Part shown: in pieces, positions 55,469 through 63,698 of the stretch
How the letters are laid out: every line of letters begins with the position of its first letter
Numbering within the stretch: position 1 is the first letter of the stretch
Source of the DNA: Rhodococcus opacus B4
GTDB taxonomy: Bacteria; Actinomycetota; Actinomycetes; Mycobacteriales; Mycobacteriaceae
DNA length: 64,000 bases
Direction: 5' to 3'
Assembly: GCF_000010805.1 (NCBI RefSeq)
Contig: NC_012522.1
Coordinates: forward strand, 7,378,001 to 7,442,000
Notes under the pieces: model-generated
The model's database searches: none
What the model saw: the letters and a program-made list of their open reading frames with translations, nothing else
Told to the model about the DNA's origin: nothing
Position numbers and translations under genes: made by a program

Positions 55469-56308
55469 ATGTTCGGACGTCGTAAGAAGGCGGAAGCCGA
55501 GGCCGACCGGTCCGATTTCTTCGAGGGTGCGGAGACGGACGACGACGCCGACGCTGCGGACTACGAGGACGACTACGATGCCGTGACCGAGGTGGACGGC
55601 GGTCCGTACGACGCCGACGACCTCGAGTCGGGCGCCGACCTCACCGTCGGCGAAGCCGGGACCCGCCTCGACCTCGGTTCGGTTCTCGTTCCGATGCCGC
55701 AGGGCGCCCAGTTGCAGGTCGAGATGGCGCCCGACGGTTCGCCGCAGGCCGTGCATCTCGTCACCCAGCACGGACGCATCACGGTGGCCGCGTACGCGGC
55801 CCCGAAGTCTCCCGGCCAGTGGCGGGAGGTCGCGGGCGACCTCGCCGAATCGTTGCGCAACGACAACGCGACCGTGAGCGTCGAGAGCGGACCGTGGGGG
55901 CGTGAGGTGTTCGCCGTCACCCCCAACGCCGACCTGCGCTTCATCGGCGTCGACGGCTACCGGTGGATGGTGCGCTGCGTGGTCGCGGGTCCGAGCGGTG
56001 GCAACACGGCAGACTCGGAACTCGTCGCGACCGCCCGGGCGATCCTGCGTGACACCGTGGTGAAGCGGGGAAACGAGCCCAACCCGGTGCGAACGCCGCT
56101 TCCGGTGGTGCTGCCCCAGGCTCTCGCCCAGCAGCTGGCCGCCGCCCACCAGCAGCAGCTGGCGCAGCAGCAGGGTGGCGCCCCGCAGCAGCAGGCTCCG
56201 CAGCCGGCGCCGGGTCCGCAAGGCGAGCAGCAGCCGCCGCAGGCCCCGGCCCAGCCGCAGCAGCGTCGCGGCGAATCGGGTTCGGCGATGCAGCAACTCG
56301 GCCGCTGA
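55469..56308 (+). CDS. DUF3710 protein (Rv2696c-like)
   Basis: A 279-residue soluble protein. An acidic Asp-rich N-terminus (10-60) precedes a conserved domain (65-205) with the run QLQVEMAPDGSPQAVHLVTQ and RWMVRCVVAGPSG; the C-terminal 70 residues are Gln/Pro-rich, of low complexity. It belongs to DUF3710, fixed next to dut in Mycobacteriales, and is probably co-transcribed with it. No activity is known. Confidence 0.9.
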   Translation: MFGRRKKAEAEADRSDFFEGAETDDDADAADYEDDYDAVTEVDGGPYDADDLESGADLTVGEAGTRLDLGSVLVPMPQGAQLQVEMAPDGSPQAVHLVTQHGRITVAAYAAPKSPGQWREVAGDLAESLRNDNATVSVESGPWGREVFAVTPNADLRFIGVDGYRWMVRCVVAGPSGGNTADSELVATARAILRDTVVKRGNEPNPVRTPLPVVLPQALAQQLAAAHQQQLAQQQGGAPQQQAPQPAPGPQGEQQPPQAPAQPQQRRGESGSAMQQLGR

Positions 56309-56332
56309 GCCCGCGTACGGGGACGGTGACGC

Positions 56333-57046
56333 TCAGGTCGTGTGCAGGACCGAGTCCAGCGCGCTGAGGCCGGCATAGCCGAGAACCGCCGGGTCGGCCC
56401 CGATCTCGTCGAGTGTCACCGTGACGAGACCCGCGTGCGGTAGTCGTTCGGCCCAGGTGCGGGCGACCTCGAGGGGATGCACGGCGTCGTCGGTGGCGGC
56501 GGCGATGCCCACCGGCGCCGTGATGCGCGCGAGGTCGTCGAGACCGGGCGCGTGGTACTGCGACGCCTCGTCCAGTGCCGCGGGCAGGTGCGGCCACTGG
56601 GATCGCCAGGATTTCGCCAGTTCCCGGCCCAGCCACGGCGGGCTGGAGGCGATCATGTCGGCGGTGACCCGTTCGAGGCCGTCCGCCCGCAGCCGGGCGG
56701 CGGTGTACCGGGCGCTGGCGGCGGCGGGGGCGTCCGCGGCGGTCCCGGTCCACGCGGGCAGCGCGGCGAGGACCCCCGCGACACGATCGGGGTGTGATCC
56801 TGCCCACTGCAAGGCCACCGCGGCGCCGATCGAGACCCCACCGACGAGGATTCGCCCGTGCCGCGCGGCGGCGCCGTCGAGCGCGTCGAGATAGCTGCCG
56901 ACGACCCGCCGGGGATCGGGTTCGACTGCGACCGTAAGCACTTCACGGCTGGTCAGGGGCTCGGTGAAGGCACGGGCGACGAAGTCCGCATCGGACCCCG
57001 TACCGGGGAGCACGACGGCCACGGACGGCCGGTCATCGGAGGGCAT
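56333..57046 (-). CDS. Alpha/beta hydrolase (Rv2695-like)
   Basis: A 237-residue compact hydrolase. VVLPGTGSDADF near residue 11 replaces the classic HG oxyanion motif; the nucleophile serine is in VGGVSIGAAVAL near 70, and acid/His positions in TDDAVHPLEVA near 200. It is small for the family and its Asp and His are less obvious than its Ser. The same position, beside dut, is held by Rv2695. Transcribed opposite to its neighbours. Confidence 0.82.
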   Translation of the reverse strand: MPSDDRPSVAVVLPGTGSDADFVARAFTEPLTSREVLTVAVEPDPRRVVGSYLDALDGAAARHGRILVGGVSIGAAVALQWAGSHPDRVAGVLAALPAWTGTAADAPAAASARYTAARLRADGLERVTADMIASSPPWLGRELAKSWRSQWPHLPAALDEASQYHAPGLDDLARITAPVGIAAATDDAVHPLEVARTWAERLPHAGLVTVTLDEIGADPAVLGYAGLSALDSVLHTT

Positions 57047-57182
57047 GAGTTGATCCTGCCTGGTGTGTCACAGCCGCCTTCCGGTGGTGTGGTTGCGGGG
57101 AACCAATGGGTCTACAGTGGCGAATACACAGCCCTACGAGCGGCGCGAAGATCTCGCGTCGCACATGCTCCAGGAGCGCGCA

Positions 57183-57560
57183 ATGGCACCCGCCACGGCA
57201 GGATATTTTCGTCGGCTGACTCGAAGGCTCACCGAGGACCTCGAGCAGCTGGACGCCGAGGAAATGGCCGAGACGTCTCAGGCGTCCGGCGCACAACGTG
57301 CCTGCGACTGCAGCCGCGGCGAAGAGGTCACCATGCTGGGACGGCTCCGCAGCGTCGAAGCCTGTCCGAAGTCCGGAAACGCCAGCATCGAGGCGGAATT
57401 CTTCGACGGCACGGAACAGATCAAGTTGGTGTGGATCGGGCGGCGGCGGATTCCGGGTATCGAGCCGGGGAAGACCCTGCTCGTGCGTGGACGGGTCGGT
57501 GAACGCGACGGCCAGAAGGTGATCTTCAACCCGTATTACGAGCTGCGCGGCGACTCGTAG
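57183..57560 (+). CDS. OB-fold nucleic-acid-binding domain protein (Rv2694c-like)
   Basis: A 125-residue protein with a helical N-terminus (FRRLTRRLTEDLEQLDAEEM, about 8-30) and a C-terminal OB-fold (about 45-122; VTMLGRLRSVEACP, LVWIGRRRIPGIEPGKTLLVRGRVG). OB-folds of this RecG-wedge type often bind single-stranded nucleic acid. ATG with AGGAG upstream is chosen; the frame is open for 40 codons further upstream. It precedes the DUF3159 gene by 28 bases. Confidence 0.85.
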   Translation: MAPATAGYFRRLTRRLTEDLEQLDAEEMAETSQASGAQRACDCSRGEEVTMLGRLRSVEACPKSGNASIEAEFFDGTEQIKLVWIGRRRIPGIEPGKTLLVRGRVGERDGQKVIFNPYYELRGDS

Positions 57561-57588
57561 GGTCCGCCTCGTGTGGCACTCTCGTTGA

Positions 57589-58269
57589 GTGACCGAAACG
57601 AAGCAGCAATCCATACTCGACCAGCTCGGTGGTATCAGCGGGCTGATCTATTCGACCCTGCCGATCCTGGTCTTCGTTCCGGTCAACGGTGTGTGGGGTC
57701 TGGGCCCGGCGATCTGGGCGGCCCTCGGCGTCGCCGTCGCCATCCTCGTGTGGCGTCTCGTCCGCCGCAGCCCCATCCAGCCCGCGGTGTCCGGGTTCTT
57801 CGGCGTCGGTATCTCCGCGTTCATCGCCTACCGCACGGGCGATGCCAAGGGGTACTTCCTGTTCGGCATCTACACGAGCCTCGCGTACGGGGCGGTCTTC
57901 CTGGTCTCGATTCTGGTGCGCCGGCCGCTCGTCGGCCTGATCTGGGGCTTCCTCAACGGCCACGGCAACCTCTGGCGGCGTCATCGCGGCGCGGTGCGCG
58001 CCTACGACGTGGCCACCGCCGCCTGGGCGCTGGTGTTCGCGGCCCGGTACCTCGTGCAGTCGCAACTCTACGATTCGGACCAGACCGGCTGGCTCGCGTT
58101 CGCCCGCATCGCGATGGGCTGGCCGTTGGCCGGATTGGCTCTCCTGGTGACGATCTGGGCCGTGCGCCGGGCAGACCGGATCGTCGAACCGGGACCGGCC
58201 GAGGACACGGGCGCACCGACGGACGACACCGAAGCGGGCGGCCCCCGGGAGGAACCCGGCCGCCCCTGA
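57589..58269 (+). CDS. DUF3159 membrane protein (Rv2693c-like)
   Basis: A 226-residue integral membrane protein with about six segments. Conserved features are GGISGLIYSTLPILVFVPVN near 14 and IAYRTGDAKGYFLFGIYTSLAY near 79, the latter with a charged RxGDAKG loop inside the membrane region that suggests a transport or binding role. It belongs to DUF3159, next to the Rv2694c-like OB-fold protein in Mycobacteriales. GTG start. It converges on ceoC. Confidence 0.88.
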   Translation: MTETKQQSILDQLGGISGLIYSTLPILVFVPVNGVWGLGPAIWAALGVAVAILVWRLVRRSPIQPAVSGFFGVGISAFIAYRTGDAKGYFLFGIYTSLAYGAVFLVSILVRRPLVGLIWGFLNGHGNLWRRHRGAVRAYDVATAAWALVFAARYLVQSQLYDSDQTGWLAFARIAMGWPLAGLALLVTIWAVRRADRIVEPGPAEDTGAPTDDTEAGGPREEPGRP

Positions 58270-58346
58270 CGAGCTCCGGATCCGGGACCGCCGGGGCGCT
58301 GACCGGTTGCGCCGGAGACGAATTCGGCGCCGTTCGCGCCGGGGTC

Positions 58347-59006
58347 CTACGACAGCCCGACCGCCGCGCGCAGGTCGTCCTCGACGTCCACCGCGGCGAC
58401 GAACAGCAGTTCGTCGCCACCCTCGAGCGGATCGTCCTGCTGCGGCACGATGACTCGTCCGCCGCGGAGGATGGTGACCAGCGCAGCGTCGCGGGGCAAT
58501 TGCAGTTTCCGGACGGGTTTCCCGGCCAGTGGTGTGTTGTCGGGCAGCGTGACCTCGACGAGGTTGGCCTGCCCCTGACGCAGCGTCATCAGCCGCACGA
58601 GATCGCCCACCGACACCGCCTCCTCCACCAGCGAGGCGAGCATCCGCGGGGTGGACACGGCGACGTCGACGCCCCAGGACTCGTCGAACAACCACTCGTT
58701 GCGCGGATCGTTGACGCGGGCGACCACGCGGCTGACACCGAACTCGGTCTTCGCGAGGAGGCTGAGGACCAGGTTGGCCTTGTCGTCACCGGTGGCCGCG
58801 ATCACGACCTCGTAGGTTTCCAGGGACGCCGCCTCGAGGCTGCTCAGCTCGCACGCGTCGGCGTGGACCCAGGTCGCCTCGGGCACCGACTCCTGCTCGA
58901 CGTGCTCGAGTTTGCGCTCGATCAGCATGACGTCGTGTTCGCTGCGGACCAGTTCGCGCGCGATCGAGCGTCCGACTGCGCCGGCTCCTGCGATTGCGAC
59001 TCTCAT
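58347..59006 (-). CDS. ceoC: K+-channel RCK protein CeoC (TrkA family)
   Basis: A 219-residue TrkA-type regulatory protein. Residues 1-118 form the Rossmann RCK_N domain binding NAD(H) or nucleotide (VAIAGAGAVGRSIARELV, MLIERK) and 140-215 the TrkA-C domain (LAGKPVRKLQLP, GGDELLFVAA). Two single-unit TrkA proteins, CeoC and CeoB, are adjacent as in M. tuberculosis (Rv2692-Rv2691); no TrkH-type membrane partner is seen, but a KimA-like transporter lies next to them. ATG start; 64 bases downstream of ceoB. Confidence 0.9.
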   Translation of the reverse strand: MRVAIAGAGAVGRSIARELVRSEHDVMLIERKLEHVEQESVPEATWVHADACELSSLEAASLETYEVVIAATGDDKANLVLSLLAKTEFGVSRVVARVNDPRNEWLFDESWGVDVAVSTPRMLASLVEEAVSVGDLVRLMTLRQGQANLVEVTLPDNTPLAGKPVRKLQLPRDAALVTILRGGRVIVPQQDDPLEGGDELLFVAAVDVEDDLRAAVGLS

Positions 59007-59046
59007 CGATTGCTTCCGTTCGGGTGGTCGATCGTGAACATTCTCA

Positions 59047-59073
59047 CTGCCGTCTCAGCTCGCTGCCGTCTCA
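59047..59073. repeat. 11-base direct repeat at the ceoB 3' end
   Basis: CTGCCGTCTCA occurs at 59047-59057 and 59063-59073 with a 16-base period. The second copy ends on the reverse-complemented ceoB stop codon (59071-59073), so the gene end has been partly duplicated downstream. Confidence 0.7.
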
Positions 59074-59736
59074 ATTGTCCGAGGGCGGGGGATTGCCCGC
59101 GAGCGCCACGGCCTCGGCCACCGTTCCCGACACAGCCGCGATGTACACCTGGTCGTCGGCCTGGAAGACCGTCTTGCGGTCGGGCAGGACGCCGGTGCCG
59201 AAGCGGATGATGAACGCGACCCGCGAGCTGGTCGCCGCCTCCAGTTCGGCGACGGGCTTGCCGATCCAGTCCTCGTGCAGGGACAACTCGGTGACCGCGA
59301 CCGTGCCGGACGGGTCGCGCCACTTGGCGGTCTGGCTGTCGCGGGTGAGGGTGTGCAGGAACCGGTCCGTCGACCACGGGACGGTCGCGACGGTGGGGAT
59401 CCCGAGCCGCTCGTACACGGCGGCGCGCTTCGCGTCGTAGATCCGGGCGACGACGCGTTCCACGCCGAACGTCTCGCGGGCCACCCGCGCGGAAATGATG
59501 TTGGAGTTGTCACCGGACGACACCGCGGCGAACGCCTCCGCGCGCTCGATACCTGCCTTGACCAGCACGTCACGGTCGAAACCCATGCCGACGACGGTGT
59601 GTCCGGGGAAGTCGGGGTCGAGACGCAGGAAGGCGGCCGGATCGCGATCGATGACCGCGACCTCGTGGCCGATCCGGGTCAGCGAGCCGGCGAGGGATGA
59701 GCCGACCCGGCCGCATCCCATGATGACCACATACAC
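59071..59736 (-). CDS. ceoB: K+-channel RCK protein CeoB (TrkA family)
   Basis: A 221-residue TrkA-type protein: RCK_N Rossmann domain with VVIMGCGRVGSSLAGSL (1-20) and VIDRD, and the TrkA-C domain at about 140-205 (WIGKPVAELEAAT). It binds nucleotides and should set the activity of a potassium transporter. GTG start. It diverges from the KimA-like transporter gene across 162 bases; an inverted repeat GTACG-tg-CGTAC (59775-59786) lies in the gap. Confidence 0.9.
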   Translation of the reverse strand: MYVVIMGCGRVGSSLAGSLTRIGHEVAVIDRDPAAFLRLDPDFPGHTVVGMGFDRDVLVKAGIERAEAFAAVSSGDNSNIISARVARETFGVERVVARIYDAKRAAVYERLGIPTVATVPWSTDRFLHTLTRDSQTAKWRDPSGTVAVTELSLHEDWIGKPVAELEAATSSRVAFIIRFGTGVLPDRKTVFQADDQVYIAAVSGTVAEAVALAGNPPPSDN

Positions 59737-59774
59737 CTTGTACTCCGTTTCTGGGCTCCGGTTTCACGTGTCGA

Positions 59775-59786
59775 GTACGTGCGTAC
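59775..59786. promoter_or_regulatory. Inverted repeat in the divergent ceoB / KimA-like region
   Basis: GTACG-tg-CGTAC is a 12-base inverted repeat with perfect 5-base arms, 39 bases from the ceoB start and 112 bases before the transporter start. A possible operator; no regulator can be named. Confidence 0.35.
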
Positions 59787-59886
59787 CGAATCGAACCGTA
59801 CAGTGCCCGGACGGAAGAGCAACCAGGACAGAGATCGCAATCCGGACACATTGGTGGGTGAGGGTCCAGGTTTTCTGCGGACGGCT

Positions 59887-59898
59887 TACGCTTTGGCA
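59887..59898 (+). promoter_or_regulatory. Leaderless-type -10 element of the KimA-like transporter gene
   Basis: TACGCT (59887-59892) ends 6 bases before the GTG, and no ribosome binding site is present, the typical leaderless arrangement. It supports the start chosen for the gene. Confidence 0.6.
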
Positions 59899-61893
59899 GT
59901 GTCAAAGCTCTCGACCGCCACAAAGCGGCTACTGCTAGGCAGACCGTTCCGGAGCGACAAGCTCGGGCACACGCTGCTTCCCAAGAGGATCGCCCTCCCC
60001 GTCTTCGCGTCCGACGCGATGTCGTCGGTGGCGTACGCCCCCGAGGAAATCTTCCTGGTGCTGTCGGTGGCGGGCATCTCCGCCTACGCCTACACCCCCT
60101 GGATCGGACTCGCCGTCGCCGCCGTGATGGCGGTCGTGGTCGCCAGCTACCGGCAGAACGTGCACGCCTACCCGTCGGGCGGCGGCGACTACGAGGTCGC
60201 GACCGTCAACCTCGGTCCCACCGCCGGCCTGACCGTCGGCAGCGCCCTGCTGGTCGACTACGTCCTCACCGTCGCGGTGTCCATCTCCTCGGCGGCGTCC
60301 AACATCGGTTCGGCGGTCCCGTTCGTGGCCCAGCACAAGGTGCTGTTCGCGGTCGCGGCCATCGTCCTGCTGACCGCCATCAACTTGCGTGGCATCCGCG
60401 AATCCGGTGCCGCCTTCGCGATTCCGACGTACGCGTTCATCGCCGGAATGGCCCTGATGCTGCTGTGGGGGTTCGTCCAGATCTACGTGTTCGGCGACGA
60501 CCTGCGCGCCGAATCGTCCGGGTTCGAGCTCGAGGCCGAGGACTCCCACCTGTACGGGATCGCGTTCGCGTTCCTGATCGCGCGGGCCTTCTCCTCCGGG
60601 TGTGCGGCACTGACCGGTGTCGAGGCGATCAGCAACGGTGTCCCCGCTTTCCAGAAGCCCAAGTCCCGCAATGCGGCGACGACGCTGCTGCTGCTCGGAT
60701 CGATTGCCGTCGTGTTGCTGATGGGCATCATCATCCTGGCCCAGAAGATCGGGATCGTGTACGCGCACAGCCCGGCCGAGCAGCTGATCGGCGCCCCGGC
60801 CGGCTACCACCAGAAGACGCTGATCGCGCAGATCGCGGAGACGGTGTTCGGCGGTTTCCCCATCGGGTTCTACTTCATCGCCATCGTGACGGCCCTGATC
60901 CTGGTGCTGGCCGCCAACACCGCCTTCAACGGATTTCCCGTGCTCGGCTCGATCCTCGCCCAGGACCGCTACCTGCCCCGCCAGCTGCACACCCGCGGCG
61001 ACCGCCTGGCGTTCAGCAACGGCATCCTGTTCCTGTCCGGGGCGGCGATCGCGTTCGTCGTTCTGTTCGGCGCCGAGGTGACCAAGCTGATCCAGCTGTA
61101 CATCGTCGGTGTGTTCGTCTCGTTCGTGCTCAGCCAGACGGGCATGATCCGGCACTGGACCCGGCACCTGAAGTCCGAGAACGATCCCGCTCAGCGGCGG
61201 CGGATGCAGCGCTCCCGGGTGATCAACTCCATCGGCCTCGTCATGACCGGTGCCGTGCTGATCATCGTGCTCATCACGAAGTTCGCGGCAGGCGCCTGGA
61301 TCGCGATCGTGGCGATGGTCGCGATCTTCGTCGTGATGAAGATGATCCGGAAGCATTACGACAGCGTCGCGCGGGAACTCGAGGAACAGGAATGGGACGG
61401 GGTGCTGCCCAGCCGCACACACTCCATCGTCCTGGTCTCCAAGCTGCACATGCCGACGATGCGCGCGCTCGCCTACGCGCGGGCGACACGGCCGGACACA
61501 CTCGAGGCGATCACGGTCAACGTCGACGAACCCGACACGAGGGCGCTCGTGCGGCAGTGGGAGAAGAGCGACATCGCGGTACCGCTGAAAGTGGTCGAGT
61601 CGCCGTACCGGGAGATCACCAAACCGGTCCTCGACTACGTGCGCCGGGTCCGGAAGGACTCGCCGCGGGACGTCGTCACCGTGTTCATCCCCGAGTACGT
61701 GGTGGGGCACTGGTGGGAGCAGATCCTGCACAACCAGAGTGCCCTGCGGCTCAAGAGCCGGCTGCTGTTCCAGCCGGGTGTGATGGTCACCAGTGTTCCG
61801 TGGCAACTGAACTCGTCCGAGAAGGCGAAGACACTGAACATCGAATACACGGCCGGGGCCTCGCGCCGCGGCTACGAACCCGACGACAAGTGA
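59899..61893 (+). CDS. APC-superfamily transporter, KimA-like potassium importer (Rv2690c-like)
   Basis: A 664-residue APC-fold transporter with 12 membrane segments (about 35-480) and a cytoplasmic C-terminal domain. Hallmarks shared, by recall, with Bacillus KimA (YdaO), a high-affinity K+ importer: SSVAYAPEEI near 48, YPSGGGDYEVATVNLG near 93, LTGVEAISNGVPAFQKP near 239 and the C-terminal HWWEQILHNQSALRL near 615. KimA is inhibited by c-di-AMP; whether that holds here is untested. GTG at 59899 is supported by a leaderless -10. Divergent from ceoB, so it may be the membrane partner of CeoB/CeoC. Confidence 0.85.
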   Translation: MSKLSTATKRLLLGRPFRSDKLGHTLLPKRIALPVFASDAMSSVAYAPEEIFLVLSVAGISAYAYTPWIGLAVAAVMAVVVASYRQNVHAYPSGGGDYEVATVNLGPTAGLTVGSALLVDYVLTVAVSISSAASNIGSAVPFVAQHKVLFAVAAIVLLTAINLRGIRESGAAFAIPTYAFIAGMALMLLWGFVQIYVFGDDLRAESSGFELEAEDSHLYGIAFAFLIARAFSSGCAALTGVEAISNGVPAFQKPKSRNAATTLLLLGSIAVVLLMGIIILAQKIGIVYAHSPAEQLIGAPAGYHQKTLIAQIAETVFGGFPIGFYFIAIVTALILVLAANTAFNGFPVLGSILAQDRYLPRQLHTRGDRLAFSNGILFLSGAAIAFVVLFGAEVTKLIQLYIVGVFVSFVLSQTGMIRHWTRHLKSENDPAQRRRMQRSRVINSIGLVMTGAVLIIVLITKFAAGAWIAIVAMVAIFVVMKMIRKHYDSVARELEEQEWDGVLPSRTHSIVLVSKLHMPTMRALAYARATRPDTLEAITVNVDEPDTRALVRQWEKSDIAVPLKVVESPYREITKPVLDYVRRVRKDSPRDVVTVFIPEYVVGHWWEQILHNQSALRLKSRLLFQPGVMVTSVPWQLNSSEKAKTLNIEYTAGASRRGYEPDDK

Positions 61894-61906
61894 CGGACGA
61901 GAAGCG

Positions 61907-63166
61907 TTGAGTGAGAACTGGTCGGGCCGCGACCTCGAACTGCAGCTGGGAAATCCCGGGCACGGCGGGTTCGTCGTCGCCCGCCACGAGGGCCGGGTGG
62001 TCTTCGTCCGGCACGGACTGCCGGGCGAGCGGGTGGTCGCCCGGATCACCGAGGACCGCGGCGGGTCCTACTGCCGGGCCGACGCGATCGAGATCCTCGA
62101 CGGCTCCCCGGAGCGGGTCGCCCCGGTGTGCCCGGTGTCCGGCCCGGGCGGCGCGGGCTGCTGCGACTTCTCGCACGCGAGCCTGCATCTGCAGCGGGAC
62201 ATGAAGTCGCAGGTCGTGTCGGAGCAACTGCTGCGGCTGGCGCGGTTGGAGCGGAACGTGGCGGTCGAGGAACTGCCCGGCACCGGGGACGGCACCGGCT
62301 GGCGCACCCGGGTGCGGCTGGCCGTCGACCCGGACGGCCGTCCCGGCTACCACCGGCATCGCAGTTCCGGGATCGTCACGGACCTCGTGTGCCCGCAGAT
62401 CGAGCCCGCCGCCTACGACGGTGTGGGCGAACATGATTGGAAGCCCGGCAGCGAGGTGCAGATCGTTCTCGACGGCGCGGGGGAGCGGCACGTGGTCGAG
62501 ATCGCGCCGCCGAAGGTGTCGCGGACCGGCCGCACGAGTCCCGGGCGGCGGGGTGCCATGGCGCGGCGGGCCGCCGGCGGTGCGCCGCGCGCGGAACGGG
62601 TGCTCGTGGGGTCGGGTCGCCCGGTGGAGCGGGTACGCGACCGCGAATGGGAACTCGCGGCCACCGGGTTCTGGCAGGCGCATCGCGGGGCCGCCGAGGC
62701 GTACTCGGCGGTGGTCACCGAATGGGCCGGGCTGTCCGCGGGTGACACGGCATGGGACCTGTACGGGGGAGTCGGGGTGTTCGCCGCGGCCCTCGCGGGC
62801 CGCGCGGGGCACGTCGATTCCGTGGAGTCCGCGCGCCAGGCCGTGGCGGACGGGAAGGCCGCGCTCGCCGACCTCCCTCAGGTGCGCTTCCACGCCGACC
62901 GGGTCGAGCGCGCGATCGCCGGGTTGACCTCCCCGCCACGGGTCGTGGTGCTCGATCCGCCTCGTGCGGGTGCGGGGCGCGAGGTGGTCGAGGCGGTGGC
63001 CGCCGCCGGCGCCGAACGGGTGGTGCACGTGGGGTGCGACCCGGCGTCGTTCGCCCGCGACATCGGCCTGTACCTCGGGCAGGGATATCATGTCGACGAG
63101 TTGCGCGCGTTCGATGCGTTCCCGCTCACCCACCACGTGGAGTGCATCGCGTTGCTGACGCGCTGA
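61907..63166 (+). CDS. TrmA/RlmD-type RNA (uracil-5) methyltransferase
   Basis: A 419-residue class I SAM methyltransferase with an N-terminal TRAM RNA-binding domain (LQLGNPGHGGFVVARHEGR, about 12-60). A Cys cluster (VCPVSGP, GCCDF near 76-86, and LVCPQ near 164) suggests the [4Fe-4S] site known in RlmD. WDLYGGVGVFAAAL near 282 binds SAM; VVVLDPPRAG near 347 and the nucleophile Cys377 in VGCDPASFARD complete the uracil-C5 methyltransferase set. It starts with TTG, unusual here, because the frame has no better start. 13 bases after the KimA-like gene, matching Rv2690c-Rv2689c. Confidence 0.88.
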   Translation: MSENWSGRDLELQLGNPGHGGFVVARHEGRVVFVRHGLPGERVVARITEDRGGSYCRADAIEILDGSPERVAPVCPVSGPGGAGCCDFSHASLHLQRDMKSQVVSEQLLRLARLERNVAVEELPGTGDGTGWRTRVRLAVDPDGRPGYHRHRSSGIVTDLVCPQIEPAAYDGVGEHDWKPGSEVQIVLDGAGERHVVEIAPPKVSRTGRTSPGRRGAMARRAAGGAPRAERVLVGSGRPVERVRDREWELAATGFWQAHRGAAEAYSAVVTEWAGLSAGDTAWDLYGGVGVFAAALAGRAGHVDSVESARQAVADGKAALADLPQVRFHADRVERAIAGLTSPPRVVVLDPPRAGAGREVVEAVAAAGAERVVHVGCDPASFARDIGLYLGQGYHVDELRAFDAFPLTHHVECIALLTR

Positions 63167-63173
63167 CGAAGTT

Positions 63174-63201
63174 CTTTACCGAACGCAACAAAACGTATAG
63201 T
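63174..63201 (+). promoter_or_regulatory. Promoter of the MarR gene
   Basis: CTTTAC (63174-63179), a 16-base spacer and TATAGT (63196-63201) lie 39 bases before the MarR ATG in a relatively AT-rich pocket. The -10 is a strong match; the -35 is fair. Confidence 0.5.
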
Positions 63202-63239
63202 CGAGCCCGCAGGTAGTGGGTGTTCGGGACGGGGACAGG

Positions 63240-63698
63240 ATGTCGGTACAGGCAGATACGGCGCAGGCGCTCGTCGATGCGGTGTTCGCGCTCGGGCGGT
63301 CGTTGCGGGCGGTCGTCTCCGCGACCGGCGAGACCCCGATCGCGCCCGCACTGACGAGCGTGCTCTTCGTGCTCGCCGCGCGCGGGGAGTGCCGCCAGAA
63401 CGAACTGGCCGCCGACCTGTGCGTGAGTCAGTCCTCGCTGAGCAGACAGATCTCCGAACTGGTCGACGCGGGATACGTATCCCGCGCCGCCGATCCCGAC
63501 GACAAGCGGGCCTCCCGGATCCGGGTGTCACCGAGCGGAATGGACATCCTCGCGGAGACGACCGCGCGGCGCGCCGAACGGCTGCGCGGCATGCTCGAGG
63601 ACTGGTCACAGGAACAGGCACTGGCGGCCGTGACGTCGCTGACTCAGCTCACCGACACGTTCGCCGCCTCGGTGCAGCAGCGCGGCCCCCGGGCCTAG
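63240..63698 (+). CDS. MarR-family transcriptional regulator
   Basis: A 152-residue winged-helix regulator. The HTH spans about 52-95 (CRQNELAADLCVSQSSLSRQISELVDAGYVSR) and the wing holds DPDDKRASRIRV, the usual MarR Asp-Arg signature; helices on both ends form the dimer. The ligand is unknown. ATG with GGGGACAGG upstream; a GTG 8 codons earlier is possible. It overlaps the convergent SIMPL gene by 4 bases. Its target is probably itself or a transporter beyond the window. Confidence 0.88.
   Translation: MSVQADTAQALVDAVFALGRSLRAVVSATGETPIAPALTSVLFVLAARGECRQNELAADLCVSQSSLSRQISELVDAGYVSRAADPDDKRASRIRVSPSGMDILAETTARRAERLRGMLEDWSQEQALAAVTSLTQLTDTFAASVQQRGPRA

Noticed and set aside
59737..59898. 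c-di-AMP (ydaO) riboswitch before the KimA-like gene
   Set aside because: No ydaO-type conserved core seen, and the -10 element lies 6 bases from the start, leaving no leader.
59935..62049. A 704-codon leftward open frame opposite the KimA-like transporter
   Set aside because: Asp/His/Gly-rich without hydrophobic segments; the rightward frame has 12 membrane segments and conserved motifs.
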